Source: Sphingobacteriaceae bacterium
GTDB lineage: Bacteria; Bacteroidota; Bacteroidia; B-17B0; Aurantibacillaceae
Direction: 5' to 3'
DNA length: 64,000 nucleotides
Assembly: GCA_947480015.1 (NCBI GenBank)
Contig: CANKBS010000004.1
Location: 161,747 to 225,746 of the forward strand
Part shown: piece by piece, positions 55,867 through 64,000 of the stretch
Layout of the letters: every line of letters begins with the position of its first letter
Numbering within the stretch: position 1 is the first letter of the stretch
The notes under the pieces: model-generated
The model's input: the letters and a program-made list of their open reading frames with translations, nothing else
What the model was told of the DNA's origin: nothing
The model's database searches: none
Position numbers and translations under genes: made by a program

Positions 55867-56715
55867 ATGGGTATTAAAAGCATTGCGAAATTTCTAAAAT
55901 TAAAACAACTAAGTGCAAAGTTTAACTTTAACACGTCATTAACCTTAAACGGCAAACGATTTATTATTCCCGTAATCAGAAACATGGGAATGTTGAACCT
56001 TTCAGTGAAAGAAGATTGGTTTTCAGATTTGCTTAAATCATTAAAACTTCCCAAAGACACCTCTTTTATAGATATTGGGGTAAATGTTGGCCAAACCCTT
56101 TTAACTTTCAGGAGTCATTATGATAATCCTTATTGGGGTTTTGAACCTAACCCGAGTTGTGTGTTTTACCTGAATACGCTTATTAAAAGTAACAAACTGA
56201 AAAACACGCATATTATGCCCGTTGGACTTTCTTCCGACAGCATGTTGGCAAAGTTTTATATTAAAAACGATGCAGATTCGGCCGGAACAATTGTGAAGGA
56301 GCTGAGACCCGATTATTATGAAGAGAAAGAAGTGAATTATGTCCCTTTGTTTGCATTTGATAGCTTAAACTTGGAGGATATGACAACTATCTCTTTAATA
56401 AAAATTGATGTAGAAGGCGCGGAATTGGAAGTATTATCTGGTTTAATCCAAACCATTGAAAAACAAAAACCTGCCATTATTTGTGAAATACTCGATTGTC
56501 ATTCTGAAAAAAGCATGTCGTTGATGCAATTGCGCGCAGACAAATTAGTAACGCTTATACAATCTGCAGATTATGTCATTTATCGAATCTTACATTCAGG
56601 CGAAAAAACAACATTCGAAAAAATAAGTGAGGTAAAACTTAAGGTGTGGACAAACGAAAGTTTTGACCTGAATGATTATTTATTTCTTCCAAATGACAGG
56701 CTGCCAGTTATCTAA
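55867..56715 (+). CDS. FkbM-family methyltransferase
   Basis: The protein has 282 residues from the ATG at 55867 (MGIKSIAKFLK); an in-frame TTG at 55843 would add 8 residues, which I do not favour. It has the SAM-binding motif DIGVNVGQTLLTF (FIDIGvNxGqt is the FkbM signature), GFEPNPSCV with the acidic ligand of SAM, and LIKIDVEGAELEVLSGL, diagnostic of FkbM. These enzymes O-methylate sugars or other small acceptors, often for polysaccharides or natural products. It is probably a single gene. A weak hairpin at 56744-56768 follows. Confidence 0.92.
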   Translation: MGIKSIAKFLKLKQLSAKFNFNTSLTLNGKRFIIPVIRNMGMLNLSVKEDWFSDLLKSLKLPKDTSFIDIGVNVGQTLLTFRSHYDNPYWGFEPNPSCVFYLNTLIKSNKLKNTHIMPVGLSSDSMLAKFYIKNDADSAGTIVKELRPDYYEEKEVNYVPLFAFDSLNLEDMTTISLIKIDVEGAELEVLSGLIQTIEKQKPAIICEILDCHSEKSMSLMQLRADKLVTLIQSADYVIYRILHSGEKTTFEKISEVKLKVWTNESFDLNDYLFLPNDRLPVI

Positions 56716-56743
56716 TCAACAAGAACCCTTCTAAAGGCTAATT

Positions 56744-56768
56744 AAAAAAACCTGCAATTGCGGGTTTT
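56744..56768. terminator. Bidirectional terminator between FkbM and tRNA-Leu
   Basis: AAAACCTGC pairs with GCGGGTTTT (one G-U/A-C position) over a short AATT loop, with T-rich sequence on both sides. It can serve the plus-strand FkbM gene and the minus-strand tRNA. Confidence 0.6.
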
Positions 56769-56776
56769 ATTTTGCG

Positions 56777-56860
56777 TGCCCGCGGGGAGACTCGAACTCC
56801 CAAGGTAATTACACCAACGGCTTCTGAGACCGCAACGTTTGCCAATTTCGCCACGCGGGC
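56777..56860 (-). tRNA. tRNA-Leu (anticodon CAG)
   Basis: On the minus strand the molecule begins GCCCGCG and ends CGCGGGC plus discriminator A, giving a 7-bp acceptor stem. The T arm reads GGGAG TTCGAGT CTCCC. The anticodon loop CTCAGAA carries CAG, decoding CUG as Leu, and the extended variable arm fits a class II Leu tRNA. CCA is not encoded. The acceptor and T-arm pairing are clear. Confidence 0.9.
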
Positions 56861-57179
56861 TTAGGACAAAGATAACACGTTTTTTTTTAAGAAAAAACGC
56901 AGATATAAAAAAACCGCTAAAATAACGGGGTGTTAAAAGTACTGAAACAGGAAGCCGACATATGGGAAATGGTTAATCTGATTTTAGCTATCGGTCTTTT
57001 GTTTCTTAATGTTTTATAGTTTCTAGGTCGAATTTAAGTATTCTAAAAAACAACAGGCTGTTGTAAGGTTATGTTGTTTTTTCAATTGAAGGAATAATTA
57101 ATTTTGTCTCTTTAGGCAAATAAACGTTCTCGGCATGAGTAATCGCTTGACGAAAACAGGGAGAACCTTAACTATTTGT
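56861..57179. other. 319-base gap with one terminator
   Basis: The only structure I see is the terminator at 56907-56928, which follows the YwqK-like gene on the minus strand and lies just before the tRNA. The remaining sequence is AT-rich with no open frame. Confidence 0.55.
56907..56928 (-). terminator. Terminator upstream of tRNA-Leu
   Basis: On the minus strand CCGTTA / TAGCGG form a 6-bp stem (one G-U pair, 3-base loop) followed by seven T residues. It would end transcription from the YwqK-like gene before the tRNA. Confidence 0.6.
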
Positions 57180-58172
57180 TTACTTTAAACTATATACCAC
57201 AAAACTTTTCCAATCGTAAAATAACTGTGCGACGTAGCCAGGAGTTTTAGTTTTAAAAAGTTTATCTCCACCAATTGCCCGAAAAGCTAATCCATTATCA
57301 AAGACTTTGACGATGTCTTCATTCAGATCAAATGTTGTATTACCCCGCACGCCAAATTCAGAAAGATTAATACTGCCAACCCTTAGTTTATCTGAATAAG
57401 CAGTGGAAAAAAATCCCACGTTTTCAAAAATCGATTTTTTCTTATCAAAAACGAAATGCGTATATGGTTCTAATAAGGACCTCGACGTGGAATCTGTAAT
57501 GATTTTCTTTTCCAATATCTCACCGGTGCTCGCATCTCTTTTTATCTTCATTTGAATAATACCATGTTGACATTCAAACAAGTATTCTATTTTTCCGGCA
57601 GTAACCGAAAACCTCCCATTTAGAAAGCCATTAGAGTCTAGATCCCCTTCATATTTTTTTTCATATTGGAAGTCAGCAAAATAAAATTTACCAAGCATAA
57701 CGCCATTTTTAAATCTACAACGAACTTCTTCAATTGTTTGATTACTCTTATTTGTATGTTTTGTTGTCCATGTCCCATGGGGCAAACCCTCTTTATAGTT
57801 TACTTTTGTTACTGTTGTGTTTTCATACTCTTTTAGTGTGCCAATAACTGTTGAATTCCATTCGCCTGTTTTTAATCCGTTTTTATAGTTCCCATTAATT
57901 TTCATTTTAAAAGCATCATATGCACTATATTGAAGATCAGATTTATTTTTCATAGCACAACTGTATGTAAATGCACCCTCTCTTAATATCTCATAATCCT
58001 TACCTTCTTTTGTGAAATAAACTGCATTACCGATAGCGAATTGGTAGGGGGCACCAAACGCATAGAGACCCTCTACTCTTTTTAAAGTACTTTTTGTGTT
58101 AACAGCATTTGTTGTTTGAGCAATTGCCCCTACAGCAATTGCCAAGTAAAAATATAATATTAAATGTTTCAT
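57180..58172 (-). CDS. Exported YwqK/MORN-repeat-like protein
   Basis: The 330-residue protein has a signal peptide (about 1-18, ending GAIAQ). It holds a series of MORN/YwqK-type strand pairs: KINGNYKNGLKTGEWN, KVNYKEGLPHGTWTT, CRFKNGVMLGKFYF and YEGDLDSNGFLNGRFS, each of a phrase plus Gly/Trp turn. Databases often call such proteins toxin-antitoxin YwqK antitoxins, but no partner is near and the export signal argues against that. Likely periplasmic or surface; a role in binding or scaffolding is a guess. Confidence 0.75.
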   Translation of the reverse strand: MKHLILYFYLAIAVGAIAQTTNAVNTKSTLKRVEGLYAFGAPYQFAIGNAVYFTKEGKDYEILREGAFTYSCAMKNKSDLQYSAYDAFKMKINGNYKNGLKTGEWNSTVIGTLKEYENTTVTKVNYKEGLPHGTWTTKHTNKSNQTIEEVRCRFKNGVMLGKFYFADFQYEKKYEGDLDSNGFLNGRFSVTAGKIEYLFECQHGIIQMKIKRDASTGEILEKKIITDSTSRSLLEPYTHFVFDKKKSIFENVGFFSTAYSDKLRVGSINLSEFGVRGNTTFDLNEDIVKVFDNGLAFRAIGGDKLFKTKTPGYVAQLFYDWKSFVVYSLK

Positions 58173-58474
58173 AACCTAAATATATTGCTTTTTAATAGTC
58201 TGTCGGTGCGCATTTTGGAATTTCCACGCCCCCTTAAAACCCACTTTTATTAGTATTGTCTAATGTTAAGGCAATACGGAAACATAAGACCACATGGATA
58301 GGCATATATAAAATACCCTTTGTCATTCCCGCCTGTGTTTTTTTAGGTTTTTTTTTATTCGTGTTCTAACGCTTTTAAAATAGAATTCCAATCCGGGAAC
58401 CCTGCGCTTGCATTGCAGAACTGGCAGGAAAAATAAAGTTTCCTTTTTCCTTTTAATTCTTAATAAGACAACGT
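58173..58474. other. 302-base gap without genes
   Basis: There is no coding frame. A GTCATTCCCGCC word near 58320 and a later CCGGGAAC word look like a worn copy of a common GTCATTCCCGC-type intergenic repeat, but arms are too diverged to be sure. I see no promoter for the genes on either side. Confidence 0.4.
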
Positions 58475-59845
58475 TTACTCCTTAATAAATTTTACCGTGT
58501 AATTGCTTTTTTCTCCCACTAGTATTAAATGGTAAAAACCTTTTTCTAAATCTTTAATATTTATATGTGTAACATTTTCTTCGCGCTCCATAACTTTTCT
58601 TCCTAACACATCAGTAATCATCACTTTAGTTATGGTTTGATTATTTTCATTTTTGAAATTTAAAAGGTCATTTGCTGGGTTAGGATAAATTGAAAATAGA
58701 TTTGTATTGTTTAAAACTTCTTTAACATCTGTTGTATTAAAGCAACTTACTGCTGTGGGAGTGTTTTTAAAAATGTTTGTTCCATCCCCTAATTCCCCGG
58801 CAGTATTAGTACCCCAAGCCCATAATGTGCCATCCATTTTTCTTGCCAAAGTGAAGGCACGTGCAGAAATATCTTGCCAATTAGTAGCAGTGCCAATTTG
58901 AGTTGGAATGAGTTTGTTAACAGTTGTTCCATCTCCCAGTTGCCCGGCATTATTAATGCCCCAAGCCCATAATGTACCATCATTTCTAATTGCCCATGAG
59001 TTACCGTATCCAATAGAAATCGCTTTCCAGTTGTTAGCAGTGCCAATTTGAGTTGGAATGAGTTTATTGACAGTTGTTCCATCCCCTAATTCCCCGACAG
59101 TATTAGTACCCCAAGCCCATAACGTACCATCCATTTTTCTTGCTAAAGTGTGTTGAACGTTTACAGAAACTGCTTGCCAATTAGTAGCAGTGCCAATTTG
59201 AGTTGGAATGACTTTGTCAAGAGTTGTTCCATCTCCCAGTTGCCCACCACTATTATTGCCCCAAGCCCATAATGTACCATCCTTTTTAATTGCTAAAGAA
59301 GCGTCTCCTATTAGCGTTGCGGAAATATATTTCCAATTAGTATCGCTACCAATTTGAATTGGACTACTACTGCTGTTGAAGTTTCCAGTACCGAATTTCC
59401 CCGAACTATTATCTCCCCAAGCCCATAAAGTGCCATTCTTTTTAATTGCAAAACAAGCGGACATTCCGGCAGATACAGTTTGCCAATCAGAACTAGTACC
59501 AATTTGATTAGGGATGTTTTTGTCAAAAGTTGTCCCATCCCCTAATTCCCCCGAAATATTTAAACCCCAAGCCCATAATGTACCATCTGTTTTAATGGCA
59601 TAAGAACTGCGAATTCCTGCAGAAATAGATTGCCAATTTTTGTATGTACCAACTTGAGTTGGAGTATTTTTATTAATACTTGTTCCAGAACCTAAACTCC
59701 CCGTAGTATTATCACCCCAAGCCCATAAAGTGCTATCCTTTTTAATTGCTAAAGAATGATCGGCACCGCCAGTAATTGTTTGCCAACATTGTGCGTTTAA
59801 TTGCGCAATAACCAATAGAAATAAAAGTGTAATTAGTTTTTTCAT
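58475..59845 (-). CDS. RCC1-repeat T9SS-sorted surface protein
   Basis: The 456-residue protein has a signal peptide (about 1-18, ending QLNAQ). Seven RCC1 repeats of about 50 residues follow, each with TLWAWG, Gly-rich turn (GELGDGTT) and IPTQIGTATN, which close into a seven-bladed propeller. It ends with a T9SS type A domain (FSIYPNPAND ... KFIKE). At the DNA level repeats 4-7 are nearly identical at a 150-base period (for example near 58891, 59041 and 59191), so they are recently copied. RCC1 blades bind proteins in eukaryotes; a bacterial surface role is probably binding. No Ran-GEF role is implied. Confidence 0.88.
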   Translation of the reverse strand: MKKLITLLFLLVIAQLNAQCWQTITGGADHSLAIKKDSTLWAWGDNTTGSLGSGTSINKNTPTQVGTYKNWQSISAGIRSSYAIKTDGTLWAWGLNISGELGDGTTFDKNIPNQIGTSSDWQTVSAGMSACFAIKKNGTLWAWGDNSSGKFGTGNFNSSSSPIQIGSDTNWKYISATLIGDASLAIKKDGTLWAWGNNSGGQLGDGTTLDKVIPTQIGTATNWQAVSVNVQHTLARKMDGTLWAWGTNTVGELGDGTTVNKLIPTQIGTANNWKAISIGYGNSWAIRNDGTLWAWGINNAGQLGDGTTVNKLIPTQIGTATNWQDISARAFTLARKMDGTLWAWGTNTAGELGDGTNIFKNTPTAVSCFNTTDVKEVLNNTNLFSIYPNPANDLLNFKNENNQTITKVMITDVLGRKVMEREENVTHINIKDLEKGFYHLILVGEKSNYTVKFIKE

Positions 59846-59977
59846 AAATTTTTTTTAATTCATCAATATTAACTTAAATTATCTCAAACAATAAGTCATT
59901 ACGGATTGGATTCCATTAGTTTTGAACAACAGCTACGCTCAGCCTAAACTTCTCGTCCCTTCTAAAGAACATAAAAA

Positions 59978-59998
59978 AACCCGCTTTTTCAGCGGGTT
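59978..59998 (-). terminator. Terminator hairpin (first copy)
   Basis: AACCCGCT / AGCGGGTT with a 5-base loop, followed on the minus strand by seven T residues. It is the terminator belonging to the first duplicate unit downstream of the tRNA. Confidence 0.7.
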
Positions 59999-60068
59999 AT
60001 TTTTGTGTGGATGAAGGGACTTGCTTCGACGGGCTCAGCATGAACTTCTCTTCCCTTCCTAAGGAAAT

Positions 60069-60098
60069 AAAAAAACCCACTAAAAATAGCGGGTTTTT
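60069..60098 (-). terminator. Terminator of tRNA-Leu(TAG) (second copy)
   Basis: On the minus strand AAAAACCCGCT pairs with AGTGGGTTTTT (one G-U pair, 6-base loop) and a T-run follows, 6 bases after the tRNA 3' end. Confidence 0.75.
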
Positions 60099-60103
60099 GA
60101 AAG

Positions 60104-60184
60104 TGCGGATGAAGGGACTCGAACCCCCACGCCTTGCGGCGCCAGATCCTAAGTCTGGTGCGGCTGCCATTACGCCACATCCGC
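60104..60184 (-). tRNA. tRNA-Leu (anticodon TAG)
   Basis: On the minus strand the sequence starts GCGGATG and ends CATCCGC plus discriminator A. The anticodon stem CCAGA/TCTGG encloses CTTAGGA, so the anticodon is TAG (UAG), decoding CUA as Leu. The variable arm CGCCGCAAGGCG is long, as in class II tRNAs, and the T arm GGGGG TTCGAGT CCCTT is clear. CCA is not encoded. It stands alone, with two terminators after it. Confidence 0.92.
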
Positions 60185-60663
60185 AAATTTAGGAGGACAA
60201 ATATACGTTTTTTTTATAAGCAGCCAAAAAAGAAGTGCTGGGAATGCGAAATAAGAATAGAAATTTTGCCGAGGAAAGCCCAAACTGGGTTTAGTTGATT
60301 AATAATGCCAACCTAAACCGGGCATTCTAGTATTTATGTCCGGTTCAATAAAGCTCGAGCTATGCGATTCTCAATTACCTTCTGTCTGTAATTAAAAATT
60401 ATTTGGGAATTCCAGAATAATTGACTAAAATCGTACTTTTTAAAAAAGGATGAACTATAATATTTAAAACTTAACGATTTGGTAACATTTCTGCTTAGGT
60501 AGTTTGGTAGCTTTGAAAAGCAACAAGAAATAAATAAATTTTAAACAATAATCAACCAGGCTTGTTATTAAGCCAATTGATATTTTCAAAAGCAACATAG
60601 AACATCAATATAATAGAAATCAAACAAGTATCAAGCATTAAAATAAATAAAACAACAAAACCA
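60185..60663. other. 479-base gap before the giant glycine-rich gene
   Basis: No coding frame and no RNA gene are seen. A TAGCTTTG word at 60508-60515 could be the -7 element of the next gene, but the nearest TTTG (60478-60481) is 26 bases upstream, longer than the usual 19, so this is weak. The 150 bases before the ATG are very AT-rich and would form the leader. Confidence 0.45.
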
Positions 60664-63600
60664 ATGAAAAGAACTCCGATCAAAAGCAAAGGAAAAATGC
60701 GTTATGATATAACGACGCTCTTGTCCCAAAAAAGCAGAACGATGAATGGTATTAATAAGTCATTCATCATTTCGTTAATGACAATTTTATCCATTAAACT
60801 AGTTGCGCAGGTTCCACCCTGTACTGTTTTTTTTAACTCAACACCAAGTTCAAGCATCTGTGTCGGAAATACAGCAACTATAAACGCCCTTGCCGGTGGA
60901 GCAAATTTAGGAAATGGTTCAAGCGGAAGTTTAACCATATCAAGCACTGTTTATACCGACGGAACACTTTCGGCAGTGTCGGGTGTTATTGGTGTATTAG
61001 GAAGCAATTCAATTACGGTTAACAGCGCAACTGGCTTTAATGTTGGGGATGAAGTGTTAATCATCACCATGCAGGATGCGGCAACTACGAATAATAGAGC
61101 AGGGATATATGAATTTAAAACGATCAGCTCAATTGCTACAAATAATTTAATCTTTTCACAGGCTTTAGCAAATACGTTTACGGCTTCAGTTAATAGTAAA
61201 CACCAAGTAATTAAGGTTCAAAACTACACGAATATTACTGTTAGTAATGGCGGCACGCTTACTTGTTCACCATGGAACGGAACCGTTGGCGGGGTGCTTT
61301 GTTTTAGGGCAAACGGAACGGTTTTAATTAATAGTGGCGGCTCAATTAATGCAAACGGAAAAGGTTACCGTGGCGTTGCTCAAAGATCGATTATTTGCCA
61401 AAACACGGATGGCGGGCAAGGAGAAGGGATTTATGGAACAGGATTAGCAAGTGGATCTTGCGGTGGCTCTGCTGGTAATAATTCTGGCGCTTGGTTAGCT
61501 GCAAATGGCAATGGTGGCGGTGGCGGCACAGGAACCGGAGACTCGGGCGGGGGCGGGGGCGGCGGATATGCCAATGCAGGAACAACTGGTCAAAACGGAG
61601 GGCATATGCCCGGAACCGGTGGAAATGCAATAGGAAACGCCAGTTTAAGCGTATTAATTATGGGCGGAGCCGGTGGCGAAGGTGGTGGAGATGAAGATGG
61701 AGGAGCTCCAGGAGCCGGTGGCAGAGGCGGCGGAATCGTATACTTTACAGCAAATACCTTTAGTTTAGTAGGAACAGTTTCATCCAATGGAAATAATGGT
61801 AATAACTCGATAGGCTATGGCGGTTGCGGTATGGCAGGCGGTGGCGGCGGTGCCGGTGGTTCCTTACAATTAGGATTGATTAATTTTTTTGGTTTAGGTT
61901 CAAACATCACAGTTAATAAGGGTATCGGTGGCGCTAATAATGGTTGCGGTGGCTACGGTGGTGATGGTAGTATTGGACGAATTCGTGTCGATTTAACAGG
62001 AACTGTTCCTGTAACAACCCCTACTGCTTATCAGGGCAGTGGAATCATTACATCTGGTGTTTCTTATACTTGGAGCACCGGGTCAACTTCTTCTAGCATT
62101 ACTGTGAGTCCTTCTGTTACTACAATTTATAATGTTACTGTATCGGCTTTACCAAGTTGTTCTGCAGCAACAAACTCGTTAAGTCTTTTAGTGGTACAAT
62201 TACCAACGGTTACAGCTAACTCAGGGAGTTTATGTACCGGACAATCTTTTACGTTAAATGGTAGTGGTGCTCAAACTTATTTATGGTCAGGAGATGGATT
62301 AAATTTTAATCCACCAACTGGTGGAGCAATCACCTATGAGAATGGCTACCGCATTCATACTTTTACAAGCACAGGTGTTTTTGTGGCACCAAGTAACCTA
62401 ACCGTAAGCGCACTCGTTGTAGCCGGCGGCGGTGGCGGTGGAATGGACATGGGCGGCGGCGGCGGCGGCGGCGGCGTTGTTTTTTCATCGAGTTTATCGG
62501 TAAGTAGTGCATCATACAATGTGGTTATTGGTGCAGGTGGAAATGGCGCACCAGCAGCGGGCACATTTGGCCAACCCGGAGGTCATCAATATACAATTCC
62601 AGCTACAGCTGGTGGAAATTCAACATTCAATGGTTTATCCGCTATAGGTGGAGGTAGAGCAGGAAGTTCTTATTGGGGTTATACACCTGGAGGTCCAGGT
62701 GGAAATGGCGGTAGTGGCGGCGGTCCTTCAGCTTATGGTTCAACCAATGGACAAGGTGCCGGTTTAGGCACTACGGGTCAAGGTAATGCCGCTGGTAATG
62801 CCGCAGGTGGCAATAATAACTCAGGTGGTGGTGGCGGAGCTGGCTCGGCTGGCTCTGGCGGTACAAGTTTACCGCATGGAGGTGCAGGTATTCAATATCC
62901 AGCTATTAGCCCCTATTATTTTGGCGGCGGCGGCGGTGGCTCTGGCTATACTATGAATGGTGGAAACGGCGGTATTGGCGGCGGCGGTGGCGGTGCTGTT
63001 GGCGTTACAACCGGTGGTGTTGGTATAAACAACGGCATGCCTGGTGGCGGCGGTGTTATTAATGCGCAAACCAATATGCCTGGAGGCAATGGCGGTGCAA
63101 ATACCGGCGGCGGCGGCGGCGGCGGATCGCATTACAACTCAAATAATAAAGGTGGTAATGGCGGCTCAGGTATTGTTATTATAAAATATCTTTACGTCAA
63201 TAATACGGTAGCAATCACCCCAACAGCCAGTACAATTTATACATTAGTAGGCACCAGTTCAGTTGGATGTGTTTCTACACCCGTTACAACAACTATTTCA
63301 GTTGGACCCTACCCTAATTTAGCAACAAATAGCGGAAGTATTTGTGCAGGACAATCATTTACAATTTCTCCTTCAGGAGGCTATACTTATACCATTCAAG
63401 GTGGAAGCGCGATTGTATCACCAACAAGCAATACCACTTATTCTATAACAGGAACGAGTTCTTTGGGTTGTACGTCACCTTCTGTATTAACATCTTCTGT
63501 AACGATAGTGGTTTCACCGGCACTTAGCATTACATCAGCTACCACGGCATTATGTGCAGGCGGCTCGGTTAACTTAACAGCAGGTGGAGCAAGTACCTAT

Positions 63601-64000
63601 ACCTGGAGCACCGCTTCAAATGCAAATAACATCACGGTATCCCCTACCGCAAACACCACATACAGTTTAACAGGCACTAATTTACTGGGTTGTTCAGGTA
63701 ACACGGCTACCTTAGCGGTAACAGTGAATACTTTACCACTAGTTGCGATAACAGGAAGCAACGCACTGTGTGCAGGCGGCTCGGTTAACTTAACGGCAGG
63801 TGGCGCAAACACGTATACCTGGAGCACAGCTTCAAACGCAAGTAATATTACGGTATCCCCTACAGCAAACACCACCTACAGTTTAACCGGAACAACTGCA
63901 GCGGGATGTACCGGCAACACGGCCACTCTCGCAGTAACGGTTAACACCGTGCCGCTTGTTGCGATAACCGGAACGAATGCATTGTGTGCAGGAGCTTCCG
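60664..64000 (+). CDS. Giant glycine-rich, Ig-repeat surface protein (5' part; continues past the window)
   Basis: The frame is open from ATG 60664 to the window end (over 1,110 residues) with no stop. ATG 60742 (MNGINKSFIISLMTILSIKLVAQ) would start a more normal signal peptide. After about 200 residues comes a first Gly-rich part (GGGGGGGYANAG ... GGAGGEGGGDEDGGAPGAGGRGGG) and an Ig unit. Near residue 600 comes a second Gly-rich domain of the kind VLVVAGGGGGG ... GGSGIVIIKY found in surface and tail-fibre proteins, then Ig-like repeats of 72 residues (LCAGGSVNLTAGGA ... NTTYSLTGT). A T9SS domain is expected at the missing end but not seen. The role is likely cell-surface adhesion. Confidence 0.85.
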   Translation, partial: MKRTPIKSKGKMRYDITTLLSQKSRTMNGINKSFIISLMTILSIKLVAQVPPCTVFFNSTPSSSICVGNTATINALAGGANLGNGSSGSLTISSTVYTDGTLSAVSGVIGVLGSNSITVNSATGFNVGDEVLIITMQDAATTNNRAGIYEFKTISSIATNNLIFSQALANTFTASVNSKHQVIKVQNYTNITVSNGGTLTCSPWNGTVGGVLCFRANGTVLINSGGSINANGKGYRGVAQRSIICQNTDGGQGEGIYGTGLASGSCGGSAGNNSGAWLAANGNGGGGGTGTGDSGGGGGGGYANAGTTGQNGGHMPGTGGNAIGNASLSVLIMGGAGGEGGGDEDGGAPGAGGRGGGIVYFTANTFSLVGTVSSNGNNGNNSIGYGGCGMAGGGGGAGGSLQLGLINFFGLGSNITVNKGIGGANNGCGGYGGDGSIGRIRVDLTGTVPVTTPTAYQGSGIITSGVSYTWSTGSTSSSITVSPSVTTIYNVTVSALPSCSAATNSLSLLVVQLPTVTANSGSLCTGQSFTLNGSGAQTYLWSGDGLNFNPPTGGAITYENGYRIHTFTSTGVFVAPSNLTVSALVVAGGGGGGMDMGGGGGGGGVVFSSSLSVSSASYNVVIGAGGNGAPAAGTFGQPGGHQYTIPATAGGNSTFNGLSAIGGGRAGSSYWGYTPGGPGGNGGSGGGPSAYGSTNGQGAGLGTTGQGNAAGNAAGGNNNSGGGGGAGSAGSGGTSLPHGGAGIQYPAISPYYFGGGGGGSGYTMNGGNGGIGGGGGGAVGVTTGGVGINNGMPGGGGVINAQTNMPGGNGGANTGGGGGGGSHYNSNNKGGNGGSGIVIIKYLYVNNTVAITPTASTIYTLVGTSSVGCVSTPVTTTISVGPYPNLATNSGSICAGQSFTISPSGGYTYTIQGGSAIVSPTSNTTYSITGTSSLGCTSPSVLTSSVTIVVSPALSITSATTALCAGGSVNLTAGGASTYTWSTASNANNITVSPTANTTYSLTGTNLLGCSGNTATLAVTVNTLPLVAITGSNALCAGGSVNLTAGGANTYTWSTASNASNITVSPTANTTYSLTGTTAAGCTGNTATLAVTVNTVPLVAITGTNALCAGAS
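63529..64000 (+). repeat. Tandem 216-base Ig-like coding repeat (about 2.2 copies, truncated by the window end)
   Basis: The word TGTGCAGGCGGCTCGG-type recurs with its cytosine at 63557, 63773 and 63989, exactly 216 bases (72 codons) apart. Coding phase is kept. The units differ by scattered silent changes, so copying is recent. Confidence 0.8.

Larger units (their letters stand above)
59938..60119. repeat. Imperfect tandem duplication at the 3' end of tRNA-Leu(TAG)
   Basis: Two similar units (59938-60021 and 60034-60119) have the same order: CTCAGC plus AACTTCTC, a CCCTTC stretch, AAAAAAACCCxCT terminator hairpin, and a G-T-G-x-GGATGAAGGGACT tail. In the second unit this tail is the 3' end of tRNA-Leu(TAG); in the first it is only a 17-base remnant (one mismatch). 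The pattern suggests local duplication with loss of a second tRNA, or an old integration at the tRNA end. Confidence 0.6.

Noticed and set aside
57180..58172. YwqK-type antitoxin of a toxin-antitoxin pair
   Set aside because: The protein has an export signal and no toxin gene is adjacent; MORN-type repeats alone do not show a toxin-antitoxin role.
58310..58420. GTCATTCCCGCC ... CCGGGAAC as a repeat element
   Set aside because: Arms are too diverged to form a clear inverted repeat, so it is only noted in the gap description.
58770..59400. Regular repeats that might suggest a CRISPR array
   Set aside because: The period is 150 bases and in frame inside an RCC1 gene; repeats and spacers of CRISPR size are absent.
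59989..60192. Two overlapping open frames on both strands near the tRNA
   Set aside because: They cover tRNA-Leu(TAG) and the duplicated terminator. The reading frames contain the tRNA itself and have no protein features.
61391..63132. Several Pro- and His-rich open frames on the minus strand
   Set aside because: They are antisense shadows of the Gly-rich coding sequence (GGC/GGT codons read as GCC/ACC on the other strand) and lack starts and neighbours.

Overview
The window comes from a member of the Bacteroidota, probably a Flavobacteriales-, Sphingobacteriales- or Chitinophagales-like lineage; the genus cannot be read from the sequence. The DNA is AT-rich. Nine complete proteins end in a type IX secretion (T9SS) type A sorting domain with an FPNP-type opening and a C-terminal lysine-rich tail. 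There is a TonB-dependent receptor with a carboxypeptidase-regulatory N-domain. At least one promoter matches the Bacteroidota pattern TTTG-N19-TAnnTTTG exactly. HemB is of the magnesium type, and a UbiD-like decarboxylase of the kind linked to menaquinone synthesis is present.

Layout. 1-8.4 kb: the tail of an unknown membrane protein, a small membrane protein and a POT peptide transporter on the plus strand; then, on the minus strand, a lipoprotein, an SF1 helicase coupled to a sterol-desaturase-like hydroxylase, a YfiT/DinB-fold protein, a KdsC-like HAD phosphatase and an unusual transaldolase-CBS fusion. 8.5-16 kb: three tandem paralogues of Omp28-like T9SS proteins with a CPPC motif, plus one small T9SS protein, separated by strong terminators. 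16.1-25.7 kb (plus): mfd, a histidine kinase and a FecBCD/BtuFCD-type ABC importer packed head to tail, then a SET-domain protein, pth and holB. 25.8-33.9 kb (minus): an ECF sigma factor, a putative anti-sigma factor that appears to span both membranes and end in a beta-barrel, a PKD lipoprotein and two large PKD-repeat T9SS adhesins. 34-49.7 kb: mostly housekeeping genes (cinA, ubiD-like, mazG-like, aroK, hemB), a decayed DUF4197 gene, an intergenic GC-rich palindromic element, a histidine-bearing membrane protein paired with a double-thioredoxin protein, and a response regulator with a degenerate receiver. 49.7-56.7 kb: a T9SS parallel-beta-helix protein and a TonB-dependent receptor next to a PhoB-like regulator, with an array of 11-bp-phased TTAA repeats that looks like a Pho box, then an FkbM methyltransferase. 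56.7-64 kb: two tRNA-Leu genes, a YwqK-like protein, an RCC1-repeat T9SS protein, and the start of a very large glycine-rich, Ig-repeat surface protein that runs off the end.

Much of the window is devoted to exported or surface proteins and their control: T9SS cargo, outer-membrane barrels, lipoproteins, an ECF sigma/anti-sigma pair, two response regulators and one histidine kinase. No T9SS machinery gene (Por, Gld or Spr core components) was recognised. The strongest candidate for a little-described system is the sigma, envelope-spanning anti-sigma and PKD-adhesin cluster at 25.8-33.9 kb. Second are the altered-active-site transaldolase-CBS fusion beside its HAD phosphatase and the Pho-box-like array in front of the beta-helix gene.
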